Positions 1 through 12,499 of a stretch of 64,000 nucleotides of DNA are shown here, piece by piece. The notes under the pieces were generated by a model that was not told where the DNA came from, searched no databases, and was given only the letters and a program-made list of their open reading frames with translations. The stretch is from Cladopsammia gracilis (lineage: Eukaryota > Cnidaria > Anthozoa > Scleractinia > Dendrophylliidae): the NCBI GenBank assembly GCA_022457155.1, contig JAJGOT010000157.1, positions 1,257,501 through 1,321,500 on the forward strand, given 5' to 3'. Positions within the stretch are counted from its first letter, which is position 1; the number at the start of each line of letters is the position of its first letter. The position numbers were made by a program, and so were the translations under genes.

Positions 1-116
1 AGCCAAGTAAACTAAAGTAAAATAAGAAATTCTTGTTAACTATAAATCCTGGATTAGCACTACTTTAATTTGAACAGAACTAATAAAAAAGTTCAGAAAA
101 TAGTAATGTTAGTTAC

Positions 117-3100
117 CTCCTCTTCGTCATCTTCATCATCTGTTATTATAATGTCTTCTACATCATCAACTGCAGGAAATGACCAAAGAGAATCCATGAC
201 TATGTTAATGATCTTACATTGTTAGTACACACCCTGTACATGTACCGGTATGTAAAATTATGTTTCTTTAGACATCTTAAATATTACCCTGTTATTTACT
301 GCAGTGCCATTAACGTATATTGATGGTTTGCACGGCAGCCATGTAGGATGACCAAACAATGCAATTTTTAATTATTATTAACTATTTTTTAATGAATTTT
401 CACAAAACTTTAGAGTTCTAGCTAGACTTTTATTTTAACCCTATTCGGCCAAACTGGAAATATAACTGGAAATAACTTGTGCAGTCAATTGGCCATTTTA
501 GAGCTGAAAAGATTTTGTGTTAACCGCAAAAACGGAATTAAAACTCTTTAATGTTATTTCTGGGACAGAAATAATTCCTTGGATGCCATTTTGGGGTCAG
601 TGCGAAAAAAAAATTGCGGATCATTTGAGGTCATGGAACATTTCAGGTTGTGTTTAAGTTGATTTGGGGATCATTTCCGAGTCGGGGATCATTTCCGAGT
701 CGGGGATCATTTGGGGTAGGGGATCATTTCAGATTGTGTACATATCACTCCCAGAGTCAATAACGTACTGTAAACATGTAGTGTAATTCTAACTTTTGAG
801 TCTGTTGATGAAATCCCATGGTGTGACCATTCAAATCAAACCTCTTTGGCACTACTTTTGCACGGCGCAATTTGCTTTTTAATATTTTAGATAATTATAT
901 TAGGATTTTCCTTAAATTATGATGTTTTGCACTCTTGGGAGTTTAAGGGTAAACTAATTTCCCATGCAGTGGTTTCATTAGACAGTGGCACCTGCTGGAG
1001 CTCCGACAGCAACATTGTTTTATTGTAAACTCAAACAAGCACATACATTGTACTTTATCCTACGTGTAATTTCCACTCAAATTCTTACAAACTATGCTCA
1101 GATAGTTGAATACAACAAGTGGCTCATCAGTAAAACACCTGCTATTGAATACTTGAACATTAAAGTTCTTTACCTTCTTGTACCTCCTGTAATTCTTTTC
1201 TAAGAAGGTCTTCAACAAGCTGTGAAAATGAGAAATGAGAATGAAAGTCACAGCTATTAAGTAACATGAAGAAGCGTATGAAATTTTACATGTAAAATAC
1301 TGATATGATTGTGTTTTCATTCTATTGGAATAGTGAAACACACATTGGCTATTAAAAACTTTAGCTGCCCAGTCACAAACCTGTAGAAAGCATACTGCAG
1401 CATCTGCATTTACATCGACCTGCTTATTAAGTACAATTCCATTGTTTTTAGAGAATTAATGTCATGTCACTGACACTGTGTAACATTATATTTAATTATT
1501 GCTATCTTGTGTGAGTTGATAATTCAGTCATCATTACCTTGCGTGATGTCTTTGTTCTTTCTTCAGCAGACTTCTTTTTCTCCTCTTCCTTTCGTTCTTG
1601 GTCAAGTTCCATTTTCTCGCGTTCCTGAACAGTAATTCTGTCACTTCTGTAGAACAAAGCATCATTATTTGGAGCAAACAAGCAAGATGACTTTATCAGC
1701 AGGGAATAAGCAAGATATTGAGTTGAACATGACAAGATAAATTTTACCTCTTAGCATACATAGATGCATACAACATACATAAACTTTTATTCATCATGCT
1801 CTAAGCGGCATGAGGTAAGGTTTCGGGTCCGTTTTTCTTGTTATTTTTATTTTTTGTGTCACGATTTTGCATTTAACAATAAAAATCTGCGATAAAATAA
1901 AATTATTATAAAACATAACACGACGTTTCGACAGTTCCAGAACGTCATTATCAAGTGAGAATAAAATAATGAAATCGAGTACAGTATATATTTATGTAAG
2001 CATATTTTAACTTTACACTTCCGGTTTAGCGACTTCCAGCTACTCTCACTTCCGGCAAAACAGCGTCACTGAAGTGTCACGACAACGTCTCCTACAACCC
2101 TACTTGCATTACTTGTGTTCATGTCAGGTATATATGACTTAGCCGAATCACTGGCTTCATTGTGGTACAGTCTTCATTTACAAAACAATCAATAGTAAAC
2201 AAAATGGTTTGCAGGAACGACGACTGAATGAAAGGAGTAACTCTTCTCCATGTCAACATCTTATCTTGTTTAAAATAATATATATCATAAAACTTTCTTA
2301 CGCATGCGCATGAGTATAGGCTACTGGGAGCCTCTTGTCACGTTCGAAGAACGCAATCCTAATAATATTATTATTTGGTGTTGGAGACAAATTTGAGATT
2401 TTTTGGTAGACGGTCTTCCAAATGCCCCCCCTATTGTTTTTTTTTCAGGGTCTCATTTCTGCCGGAAATTCCTTCGAACGCGTCTCCATGATCTGTGATT
2501 ACTGCTAGTTTATACTTGAACTTATGTAAGTGCGGCCCAAGAAAAAAAAGAAAACGCAATAACAAGCCAGAAAAATTACATCAAATTAATATTTATACTT
2601 TAATACACATGGTGTACACAATTCTCTACACTAATGAAAAAAAATAACACTGTTTAAAGTGCCCATAACGATTATTTTTATTTTCTAATCTAAATCTACA
2701 CCGACGTTATGAACGTTGCGAAACATTGCGTTGCGAACGTTTTTTTTTTTCCAGCAAAATGTGAAGTTTTTATGATTTTTTAAAGTCTTCAAAATCCTAT
2801 TTTTTGCAGTCAACCCACCCGGCTAATAAGAATGGCAAAGGACTCATAAGAAGCCCACGTGATCAGTCTGTGATGTAGGTTCAGGAATCTTGTGCATAAA
2901 CATATTCTTCTCGGGATCACATAATTTTTGTTGTTACAGCACACTGTGACACATCTTTCAGGCATTTTTGGCAAGAATAACAAATGTTCACTTATTTACA
3001 AGTGAGATGGGAATAATTCTCAAACACACATTCCTGAACCGACATGTTCTCCTGTCCAACTGAGAGGAGACTAATGCAAATGGTGGACCAAAATGGTGGC

Positions 3101-3680
3101 AAATTCCAAAGACTTTAAAAAATCATAAAATAGTAGGAAAACTGGACTACCCGGAGAAAAACTCTCATAGCAATAGGCGAGAACCAACTAAAAACTCAAT
3201 CCACTAATGGCGTCTCCCCCGGGATGGGTCACATTGGTGGGAAGCAAGTGTTCTCACCACTGCACTATCCCTGCTCCCTATGGTGCGTTATTCAATTGTA
3301 ATGCTAGGGCTCCAGTACACACACCCACATAAGTGAGTCTAACCAGAATGTGGCTTCAACGTTTTATTAGTCATGGGAAGTGAACACATGAATGAACACT
3401 TACTTTCTCACAAACACTGGTTTTAGTCTTGGGTTTGCTTCTTCTTCAGAATCAGTATATTCTTCATACTCTGACGACTGAAACAACATAAAACAATGCT
3501 TTGTAAAATATAATATTGATATCAAGAGCAAAAGAACAACAGACATCCTTTGGGCAACTATCTGAAAGTATCTGGCCTTCTAAACCCAAACAAGCTGAAA
3601 CTTTGGGCATTTTACTTTCTCAACATCTGTTAAAATGGATACCGTAAATACATTGAGATTTTTAAGTGCTTGATAAGAAC

Positions 3681-3735
<55 letters not shown>

Positions 3736-3853
3736 TATTATTATCTTCATAAATGAACTGGATGATCTTTTTCCGAATTGTTTCCTAAGGGAGCGGGTCA
3801 TAGCCCATGACCAAAGGTCCCCTAGGGTTTTCTCTTTACTCTAAAGTTCCACC

Positions 3854-3888
<35 letters not shown>

Positions 3889-4169
3889 AATTATTATTAT
3901 TATTATTATTATTATTATTTTCAAATGTACATATTTTATCGTAATTAGAATTTTAATGTATTGTAAATAGTTATTTTAATTGTTAATAAACATCTTGTTA
4001 TTATTTAAAAATATTATTATTATTATTATTATAAATTATTATAATTATTATTATTATTACTTGTCAAGCGTTATGAAATGAAAATTTATATGAATGAACG
4101 TTATAGCTTTTTCAAATGTACATATTTTATCGTAATTATAAATAGTTATTTTAATTGTTAATAAACATC

Positions 4170-4200
<31 letters not shown>

Positions 4201-7200
4201 ATTAATAATTTCATCATAGGGTGATTTTACAAACAACATTTAGACAATGTTTAACAAAACCACAGTCTAAACCAATTTTGATCTGGTGAACACTGTACAT
4301 GTACATGTACTGTAGCACAGACTACAAAAACACTCACTTATCAACTTGAAAAAGCAAATGCAAAACAAAAGTGACAGCTCGTCAACCTTAGAAAAACTTT
4401 GGAAGAGAAACTTTAGAAGGTTTTATGGTCATAGCCAAAAAAGCATTTTGAAAGAAGGACAAAATACAGTGTTTGTATGAGAGTTCAATGTCAGATATAT
4501 GAGGAAAATTTAATGTCTGAAAGCTTAAAGTGTAAGATACATGTTTTTTAGCAATTAAATTTGCAAATTAAATTAAATTTTTAAATTAAATTGTAATTAT
4601 GCTGGGAAGTGCATGATGTATGCTTTTGAGTTTCCCATACATTTCTCTGTAAAATTTTGTAGTGAAATTTTGACAGTTTTACAGAAAAATGTATGGAAAA
4701 TGCAAAAGGGCTATCAGACAGTGTTGCATGCATAAATAAACACATTTAATTGAGCAAAGTTAAAATAACTGTTAAGTGTGAAGTCTGATAAAGTGTTAGA
4801 AATTTAAGAATAAGTACTTATATATACATGTAATTATAATTATGTGTTGTTCCTATAAATGCAATTCTGTAAACCTTTTTGTAGATACAGTGTATAAAGT
4901 TCTGTTTAACATTATTTTCTTCTTGATAATGATGGCATGGCGGCATTGAAATACCATACAATTTTTTTGCACTAGAAATGTATAACATAATTAAAAGGGA
5001 ATTAAGATTTTGACCATAAGTTCTTAAAGGATGATACCTCCTCCTCCTCTTCTTCTTCTTCATCAGATTTTGCTTCATCCTCCAGGTCTAACAAATCCTA
5101 AAAGGTTTAAAAACAACAATGTCAAGGTACAGTTAAATAGATAAATCTAGTATTTTGACCATCAACATGAAAGGGAATTTTAGGCAGCAGGATGGTTTTC
5201 AGCTTGTACAGTGTATTGAAGATTCTGAAGAGGCTGTATGGAGATAAACAGACTGGCTGATTTAAGCTCTTGTCTCTATCCTTGTGAAATGTCTGAAGGT
5301 AACAGATTTCACTCCGCTACATGTATTTGCACAATCTTTTTCGAACAGGATACAATGGTATAATTTGCTTAAAGGAGGGATGGGGGGGGGGGGGGGGGGA
5401 GAGAGAGATTGGCAATGCTTTTGACAGTAATCCCAGTTCACAGTCAGCCACAAATAGTTACATGAAATTCCATGACAGGATAAATAATTATAGGTCGGTG
5501 ACATGCACATATGTCTACCTGTCACTATATAATTTATTGTTCCTAAATTTTACAAGGCATGTTTAAACTTACATAATTGACATTAATTCAACAATTCATG
5601 CTTAGCATCCATGATGTACCTCCTTTAGTACATGAAAAATGCATTGATATTGACATAACCCTTACATGTATGTCACTAACTTAACATTGGTGATGTACTT
5701 CATGTAGTATGATGCAAAGTGTAAATCTATCATAGAAATCATACAAGCAATTTCAAAACCCATTTTTTTCGAATTATAAAGTGGAGTCAGGTTACAGCAA
5801 TGTCTCCCTGGTTCCTGGGGTAGACACAAAAATGGGGAAAATAGACAATAAAATAACAAAACCCAGCTCTCATCGTTTCCTTCGTTCCTTCAGGTGTTAA
5901 AATATTTGGCAGACATGTAAGGAAAACAAAGGCGACTAGATAAGAGTCAATCACTCTACCAACATCAATTAACAAGAAGCTCCAAAAAGGATAAAATTTT
6001 ATGATTAATATTTCGAGGGAAATAACTGATGGTACCCTTTCAGCCTCCTTTTGTCTTGCTCTTTCCCTGAGCATTGATCTTCTTCGTTCAATGGCCTAAA
6101 GAATAAAATAAAACATATTAAATAAAAAAAAATAGTCATATTACGGAGCTACAATGTAATTTCAGTCATATTACTAGGGGTTAATGTTAATTTTTGTTCT
6201 TATTTTTAACAACCCTCCTCTATTAGCTATGCTAACTGCGGGTTGTTAATGTTGGAAATATTGTTATATTAACAATGAAATAAAATTGTTGTTGTTGTTG
6301 TTAGACAACACAATGACGATTTTAATAAGATGTAAACACTGTAATCCTAAGCACAACGGCCAATCAATAACAAATCAGACCTTTTCAAATTTTAACTTTT
6401 AGGAAGAAAAATCAAATTAAACATCAAATTTTGAAACCCTGGACAAGAACCTGCTGCTCTAACAGCAATTTGAACCAGTAAAAATGCTTAAATTCCCAGT
6501 TAAATTCTCTGTCAGTAATTTAATATGAGGTTGATCCATGTTCACAGCATCACAATAAGGTGTTGATAGATTTTTCTTCCAAAAAGTTACGACTTGAAAA
6601 TTGATGTTAAAATGCCCTTCAATAGACCATATTAATTATGTACTCTTGGTAATGAACTGAAACAAGCTCATGTGAGGCTCACGAGAGACAACCTTTTCAC
6701 AAGCAAGTATTTTTAATGATATCCCCCTTCATGAGCCTCCATTGCAAGCTTGTTCCAGTTCAATACTGAGAATATGAATATAGTCAATTGTGAAATTGCG
6801 TAACAAACCTCTTCATCCAAATCTTCTTCATCACTACAAATCAAACAAAACTTTTAATTAACTGCAATCAGTATTGAAGAAGGTTCACAGTATTTTAAAG
6901 GGAAGGTGGGGCACCTCCTAAACAACATAATTATTTCTAATTACATCACAGGTAAAAAATAAAAAAAAGAAACTAAATTATTGGAACCTCGTTCTGCCAT
7001 GTTATGGCCACTGGTGTTACATACCAATGTGTGTATGAATTTGTCCATGATAAAATAGTTTGTTTTGTTTGCACAATAACTTGTTTTTTTTTTTTCAGTT
7101 TCTTCCAAACCTGTTAACATTCTAGGGGGGATGAGGTGGGGGGAATGAGTGATAATTTTACCTGCTTTCTTCCATTCGTTGCACTCCTCTTCTAGGTTCT

Positions 7201-10200
7201 CGCTCATCCTGTGACATTAAATTAAGTTATGATCAATTTATTTACAGTTTTAACTTATACTGAATGGCAGTTATTAACAAGATGTAAAAGACAAGAATGA
7301 ACCTAGTAACAGACAAGGAGCAGTATACAAGATCAAATGCTGCAACTGCCTGGACAAATTAGAACATACGACTGACCGAACACAAATGGGTGACCAAAAA
7401 TGGTGAAGTCAACAATCACATTGCTGAGCACCATTTACAAACTTATCACAGAACTGACTGGGACTCTACAGACTACTTGACTGCATTTCCTTCAGTACGG
7501 ACTACCATATACATGTAAATGTCTCAATCTAGACAGTTGGTAAAACTAACTTAGAATGAACACCACTGAACTAATGCTAACAGCTACCTGCATCCTACAA
7601 ATGACTTATAAAGGAACAGAACAGACCAAAACAAACTGAACTCAGTAACAAATTTGACTATCGAAACACATACATGTACATGTAAGAAAATTACACTAAA
7701 ATACACGGATTGAAACAGATTGGTAATTACTGACTTAAGCCTCAACAGACAATAATATCATGGCAAAACTGACCAATGACAACAGCAGCCAGACATTAAT
7801 ACCATCAATGGATGGTTTGCAATTCACATGACTCTGAAGATGACTTCCGTTCATCTTGTCATTTGATAACTCATAACATACCTAAGTTATTGTCAACAAC
7901 AACAGTTCTTTTCAGAACTACACTAACCAGTGTTTGCTAAGTTTTGATTAAGTTTGGCCAGCAAAATCAATGGGCTCAATGCAAGAATGTCACAAGTGGC
8001 TTTTAAATTAAACTTTAAAAATGCCATAATGCAATTAATAATACCTCATACCTCTTCGCCTGATGCTTCTTCATCTCCCATGGCAATCACTTCTGGTTCA
8101 TGTGGTCGGCGCCTATGACCTTCTTCCCTGATAAAGCAAAAAGAAAAAGACTGAATGAAGACTTCTAACAATTATCTTAACCTAAGTTGTAAATAAATAA
8201 AAAAATGAATAACACATTTATAAAGCTCAATTTCAATGTGTAAATGTTGTTTATTGTTAATTTTAATTTTTCTTTCTCTCAGATTCATTAGCACAAACTG
8301 AGACAAAGGAAAAAAATCAAACTGGTTTGAAAATTTTAAAACCAAAGAAAAATTTGAACCTCAACACATACATGGAATACAGAAACAGTAGAAAAACCTA
8401 CTAACAGTAATATGCCATGCAAGCAGTTAACCTAATGTAAAAAGCAAGTTTTTCTAGTCATCCAAAGACAAAAGTTAGTCACCAACATGTACAATGTAAG
8501 GCACCTGGGTGCCACTAGAGCACAGCCCTGCATGCAAGTCCATGTAAGAAATAAGAAACAAGAAATACGTGGCTTTTGTGACAATAACAAATATTTATTT
8601 TTTGGTGCTCCTGTAAAATATTATTTGCAATTCATCTACAATTTAACTAAAATTGTCGAAATGTGTAGTTATTGAGCATTTTCTGCCAAATTACATGCAC
8701 CAGTGAAGGAAATTACTTTTTCACTTTTTCATAATCAAGTTTTACATTTGTTGCTGTACATGGGAAAAGTCTGGTAAGAGCAAGGAATAACACTGAACAT
8801 CAAGTAAGGTCATGGTTAAAGAGGTCTATAGCAACCTTGTATATAAATTTGTGCTTTCAGTGAAACTTACATTTCATCCTCCTCCTCTTTAACCCTCTCT
8901 TGAAGTCGCCGCAATCTTCTGTCTGTCTTTTCTGCTTTCTGGAAAACCTACATGTAATAGACAGATACGGTATATGTGTATATCAGAATCAAAGGCTCCT
9001 ACATGTATGAGTTAACTTGTGTATTATAATTTATGAAATGCATTTTTATACTTAGTGGATGTCTGACTGGGAGTTACAAAGTCACAAATGTAAAATTAAA
9101 AAAAAGTATGTCAAAATCTGGTTTTACAGGGGTTCTGACAGGGTGCTCAGGTGCAGGACTGCACAATTCCTAAAAATCCGCAAAATCCTGCACAATAAAC
9201 TGAAAGACTTACTTAAAATTTTAACTAAAATAAGGTATTTCTATTGATTACCAAGATTTCTAGAAACTTTTGAAGCTATTTTCGGGTTATTTTCTTTCCA
9301 AAACAATTGAGAAATCTCTTAGTTTCCTCGAACAGCTTGAGTGGTTATAAAAACAACAAGCTCTTCGCTGTCCTGGGCACTAGTCTCAGTTTTACTTCTA
9401 TCCGAGTTTCTACCATATTTTTTGTGTAGCTTTTCCTGTCTTGGATGATAAACACAAATTTTTGTGACCATTCTCTATAATTATTCTTATATATTCCGGA
9501 ATATGTTCAATCGAACACAGCCTTAATCAACTGTTACAAAGCAATACCTTGTCCATTTCCTGTTCATCAATTTCCCGTTCTTTCACAAATGGCTCTCCCA
9601 ACACTTCTTCATCCTCCTCCTCCTCATCACTTGAATATTTGGCGTACTCAGGACTAATGTTTACATTGACAAAAGACCATATAAATAAATGTAACATTAG
9701 CTTATTAATTAATATTCTTTGGCACCTTCCTAATGACCCTCTATGTAAGTTAGCGCATTATCATACAACATGTATCTTTGTTACATTTGATAATGGTCTT
9801 GTAATAAGAACCAAAATTATTACGTTTACTCTTGTTTATTTGTTGTTTTCTTGCTTATACTTATATTTTAAGTATGCAAGATGTTCTTCGGAGTTGGAAT
9901 CATTTTAATACCGCTAGACCATAATTTGTAGTATTTTACTCACAAAAATAAGATCTTACCGTTTTCCAGCTACATATCTACTGACTTTCACTTTCTTCAT
10001 GGTCAACTCTCCTGTTATAAGACGATATAAAGAAAGGAATAAACATGATTGCATTACTTTACATATTTGTCATATTTAATTTTCCCTCCTAGGAGAGTGA
10101 ATTCTGTCTTAGGAGAATCTATATTAACTGACTCAACAGTAATAACTGGGGTTGTTTCTTCCATTTATAGCTCACCCTTTTCATTTTTTACAGGAACAGC

Positions 10201-10245
10201 TCCTGCTGTACAGTTTATAGGGGCTCCTTTGGCTAATGGATCCAT
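117..10245 (-). CDS. MFAP1: MFAP1 (microfibril-associated protein 1, spliceosome-associated), 13 coding exons, 3' end beyond the window
   Basis: MFAP1 is a nuclear, acidic, charge-rich protein that associates with the spliceosomal tri-snRNP/B complex (established family knowledge). Exons in transcript order are 10245-10176, 10011-9960, 9653-9548, 8938-8871, 8127-8052, 7208-7162, 6833-6809, 6095-6036, 5097-5038, 3477-3404, 1646-1538, 1219-1174 and 169-117. All have AG acceptors and GT donors, and the phases join without a break for 282 codons. The start is the ATG at 10245 (MDPLAKGAPINCTAGAVPVK), aligned with the conserved TAGAVPV-NEKGE block. Next come KVSRYVAGKR, PEYAKYSSDEEEE, DRRLRRLQERV, HEPEVIAMG, IERRRSMLRERARQK, SEYEEYTDSEEE, PRLKPVFVRKSDRITVQERE and a DDE-rich block near codon 280. 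Known homologues are about 440 residues, so roughly the last 150 (the most conserved part) lie upstream of base 1. Introns carry transposon debris but the frame is intact. Confidence 0.96.
325..362. repeat. Solo TIR-like relic in an MFAP1 intron
   Basis: The stretch GGTTTGCACGGCAGCCATGT matches the terminal inverted repeat of the element at 10814-11271 apart from one missing T. No partner end lies nearby, so it is a lone or eroded end. Confidence 0.5.
655..738. repeat. Short tandem repeat with a GGGGATCATTTCCGAGTC core
   Basis: Four imperfect tandem copies built on GGGGATCATTT lie in an MFAP1 intron. There is no coding potential and I see no known element. Confidence 0.6.
1890..2330 (-). repeat. 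Penelope-type terminal repeat fragment with hammerhead-ribozyme-like motif
   Basis: Read on the minus strand, 1965-1918 holds a stem (GACGTTC/GAACtGTC) followed by GAAACGTC and preceded by a TGATAA variant of the CUGANGA core. This is the arrangement of type I hammerhead motifs known from Penelope-like retroelement terminal repeats (family knowledge). The core is imperfect, so self-cleavage is doubtful. The downstream limit at about 2330 is a guess. It lies in an MFAP1 intron. Confidence 0.45.
2340..3130. other. Intronic sequence without recognised feature
   Basis: This part of the MFAP1 intron between 1646 and 3404 has no gene. The only structure I see is an 18-bp inverted match, TATGATTTTTTAAAGTCTT near 2770 against its complement near 3108-3126, which could bound an old MITE. 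Confidence 0.4.
3136..3278 (-). mobile_element. tRNA-derived SINE, truncated copy
   Basis: On the minus strand this starts GGGAGCAGGGATAGTGCAGT (A-box-like) and continues through the body shared with the copies at 24701-24968 and 28968-29270 (a block near TTGGTTCTC and a CCGGGTAGTCC block). The 3' part with the (ATT)n tail is missing. It sits in an MFAP1 intron. Confidence 0.75.
3685..4205 (+). repeat. ATT microsatellites with two LINE-type 3' tails
   Basis: Four (ATT)n tracts lie at about 3688-3743, 3855-3920, 4014-4060 and 4176-4205. Between them a block ending TTAATTGTTAATAAACATC occurs twice (about 3920-4003 and 4110-4177), each followed by (TTA)n. This is how non-LTR retrotransposon 3' ends look. 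No RT coding is left. Confidence 0.6.
5376..5406 (+). repeat. G-run / purine tract
   Basis: A nearly uninterrupted run of G followed by GAGAGAGAG lies in an MFAP1 intron. It can form a G-quadruplex on the plus strand. The length may be unreliable because of sequencing slippage. Confidence 0.7.
6175..6303 (+). repeat. LINE-type 3' tail with (TTG)n
   Basis: The sequence ends AATGAAATAAAATTGTTGTT with a short TTG microsatellite and carries a small hairpin (AACAACCC ... GGGTTGTT). This resembles the 3' ends of CR1/L2-type retrotransposons. It lies in an MFAP1 intron and encodes nothing. Confidence 0.45.
7310..7860 (+). mobile_element. Penelope-like element 3' fragment (GIY-YIG nuclease C-terminus)
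   Basis: One plus-strand frame near 7370-7470 reads LTEHKWVTKNGEVNNHIAEH and then a WDSTDYLT segment, typical of the C-terminal part of the GIY-YIG endonuclease domain of Penelope-like elements. Stops follow. Near 7828 CTCTGAAGATGACTTCCG keeps the CUGANGA core and part of stem II of the hammerhead motif found in these terminal repeats, but the GAAAC half is lost. It lies in the MFAP1 intron between 7208 and 8052, so it is a 5'-truncated dead copy. Confidence 0.7.
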
Positions 10246-10248
10246 CTT

Positions 10249-10620
10249 ATAGCGCTGTAATAAAAGCTTTCAAGAATAATTAGTTAGGGTTTTTCCAAAC
10301 TTGTTTCCTTTCGTCTTCTTAAATCCAATATGGCGGATCACTTCAGGCGCTTGTACTTGTTTGTGAATCCGCTGACAGATCCCTTTTCAGTTTTACGCTG
10401 AACAAATGCGGACTCAGAACGCCTTGGTAGTGACGAGCAGCATGTTCCGTTTCAAGAAGAAGGACCAAGAATAGAGGGAGGGTGTTGAAAGTAAGGTTGT
10501 CTGGTTTACTTCTGACACTCTCAAACTTTATGTAGCTTTCACCTTGTGTTATGATAGGTCAAATTAAAACGCGCGAAAAACGAAAGCCGACGCGCGACCC
10601 CGAAGCGCTCGAGCTCATTC
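10249..10620 (-). promoter_or_regulatory. MFAP1 5' region / probable promoter
   Basis: This lies directly upstream of the MFAP1 start codon (10245). CCAATATGGCGGATC at about 10324-10339 (plus) matches a YY1-like ATGGCGG core, common close to start sites of housekeeping genes. A CpG-rich block (GCGCG clusters) lies at 10569-10612. I found no divergent gene on the plus strand. The transcription start cannot be placed from sequence alone. Confidence 0.45.
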
Positions 10621-10813
10621 GACACGACAAGGTTTACAAACCAAAATTTTAAAACTTACGATTAAATGTATAATTTGTTTTATTGTAGAGTTTGAAATGC
10701 CCTTAACAGCTGATCTCTTCAGAAGGACGGGTCCTAACGCGTTTTGTGAGTCGATGTTGGTACAAGCAAATATTTTAATACTGGCGAGCATCATGAGGCC
10801 AGGCAGCCGGGTA

Positions 10814-11271
10814 ATAGAGGTTTTGCACGGCAGCCATGTTGCATGGCAGGAACAATGAAAATGTTTTGCATTAGAAAGAACATTCTTTCCCATAGTCTTT
10901 CCCATCATTAAGTGATTTTAGAAATCGTATGCGTAATAAGGATCTGACATCTCTTATTGATGATGGATGCAAAGGATGTCTTCTGTGTAACAGTTGATGT
11001 CTCATCGGAAATTATCTTAGCATTTTTAGCATTTTAGCACTTAGTTTTTAGTATTTTAGCTAACTATTTGTAACATATTGCATGGTTTTTTAGTCTAGTT
11101 AATTAATTATCGTATCTATTTTATTATGTTAAACTGTAGGTGTCCCCTATTAGTAGAGGGCTTGCCCCTCGGCTAGTTCTTCTTGACACATAAATAAAGT
11201 TTCTATCTATCTATAGGGAAAAGAATCTATTGTTCCTGTCATGCAACATGGCTGCCGTGCAAAACCTCTAT
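10814..11271. mobile_element. Non-autonomous TIR element (about 458 bp)
   Basis: The left end ATAGAGGTTTTGCACGGCAG continues through CATGTTGCATGGCAGGAACA (to about 10855). The right end 11271-11216 is its reverse complement with few differences. The TIRs are about 45-60 bp long. There is no transposase frame. The interior contains a LINE-type 3' tail (about 10930-11215). I could not identify a clear target-site duplication. Confidence 0.7.
10930..11216 (+). repeat. LINE-type 3' tail nested in the TIR element
   Basis: The sequence ends CACATAAATAAAGTTTCTAT followed by CTATCTATCTATA. A T-rich body and a microsatellite tail after an AATAAA-like signal are typical of L2/CR1/Rex1-type 3' ends. 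The minus-strand tail at 60241-60310 is of the same kind. Confidence 0.5.
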
Positions 11272-11279
11272 ACACATTT

Positions 11280-12490
11280 ACACTGTAAGCTTCTTTAAGC
11301 TTAAGCTTACGTCCTTGCTAACGAATGTTTAAGCTTTGTTAATACTGTTTCTTAGACTTTTCTCGTTTCTCTGGATTGTTTTTGGACATTTTATTTAACG
11401 GTTTCTTAACGTTTAGTTTCGAGCGGCTATTAGTTTTCCTTGTGCGTTTTACTCGTTTTATAGACGCTCATAAGCGGTCATAAGCTCATAGTTTGTGTTG
11501 TAAGATAATTTTCACCGTAGGTAAGATTAAGTACTTGTTCATAAAAGGTATAAAAACCAGCTATATTCTTGGTTTCAGATGCAAAAAGCTTAGCCAAATG
11601 CAAGCCAAGCCGTCAAGTGTTGAATATTAATACCATTTGGTTTTGGCAGGATTGCATGGTTCGGCAGATCAAACAGGTGAACAAAGTCGATCATACTAGC
11701 ATTTAACCCGCACAAAAGGCCAAGAGTTAGCAGCACAAGGTTAGTTGAATGCACAATTTTCATATAAATTATAATGCTGAATACGTGTATTTTGTATTAA
11801 AGTGCTTTGTCGCTGCCTTCCATCGTTAGAGTGAGGTGCGGCATTGTGGAATATTGGTTCTATTCTTTTCAGTTCTTTTTAGAACGAGGCATCAAGACAA
11901 TGGTGTCCATTAACATACAATTGCCAGTGGGCGAAATAGCGATCTCCCCCGGTATATCCTCCTCGCTCTCCGCCATTTTGAATGAGCGATTTCGTAAGGT
12001 ATTGTGGGAAAAATTGAGTAAGTGCATCATACATTTTCTCGCCGGCCACCGTCGAAGATGTTCACAAAGAATATTTTTATCGCAGACAACCGCCGACTCA
12101 GTTCAACTTCGCAGGCAAGCCGGCGGTCAATGCCTGGGACACATTCTGATGCCGGCGATAAATGTTTCCATATGCCGGAAGGTTGTCCCAGGCCGTGCCG
12201 GCGACTATTTCCCAGGCATATTGGCAGCATATGAGAACCAGGCTTAACAGCTAACGTCGGGCTTTCAGCCCAGTCAAAGTTACTATTTTAACATCACACA
12301 TTAGCATTTGCGTCCGACGTTAAATTTTATGCAACTGGCCCCAGGAGTCCCAAGTGCAGTAGTCGTACAAAATTCATGTGCAAAATGTAAAATTTAATAT
12401 TTCTGCACCTCATGTTTACTTATTATTAAAATAAATCTTGAATGGAACTAAAAATTATAATCCAAATTAAAGATGGCAGGGAAAGTTTGG
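11280..12490. other. Intergenic, no recognised gene
   Basis: I see no coding evidence. The longest frame (146 codons, 11807-12247) is crossed by others of similar length and has no recognisable motif. GCCGGCGA-type words recur at 12038-12210 (GCCGGCGATAAA, GCCGGCGACTAT), suggesting a decayed GC-rich repeat. Confidence 0.4.
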
Positions 12491-12499
12491 TAGGCAGAA

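Noticed and set aside
1502..1735. 77-aa minus ORF as a separate gene
   Set aside because: It is MFAP1 exon 1646-1538 plus read-through of flanking introns.
9549..9908. 119-aa Ser-rich plus-strand ORF
   Set aside because: The Ser run is the antisense of the acidic Glu/Asp stretch of MFAP1 exon 3.
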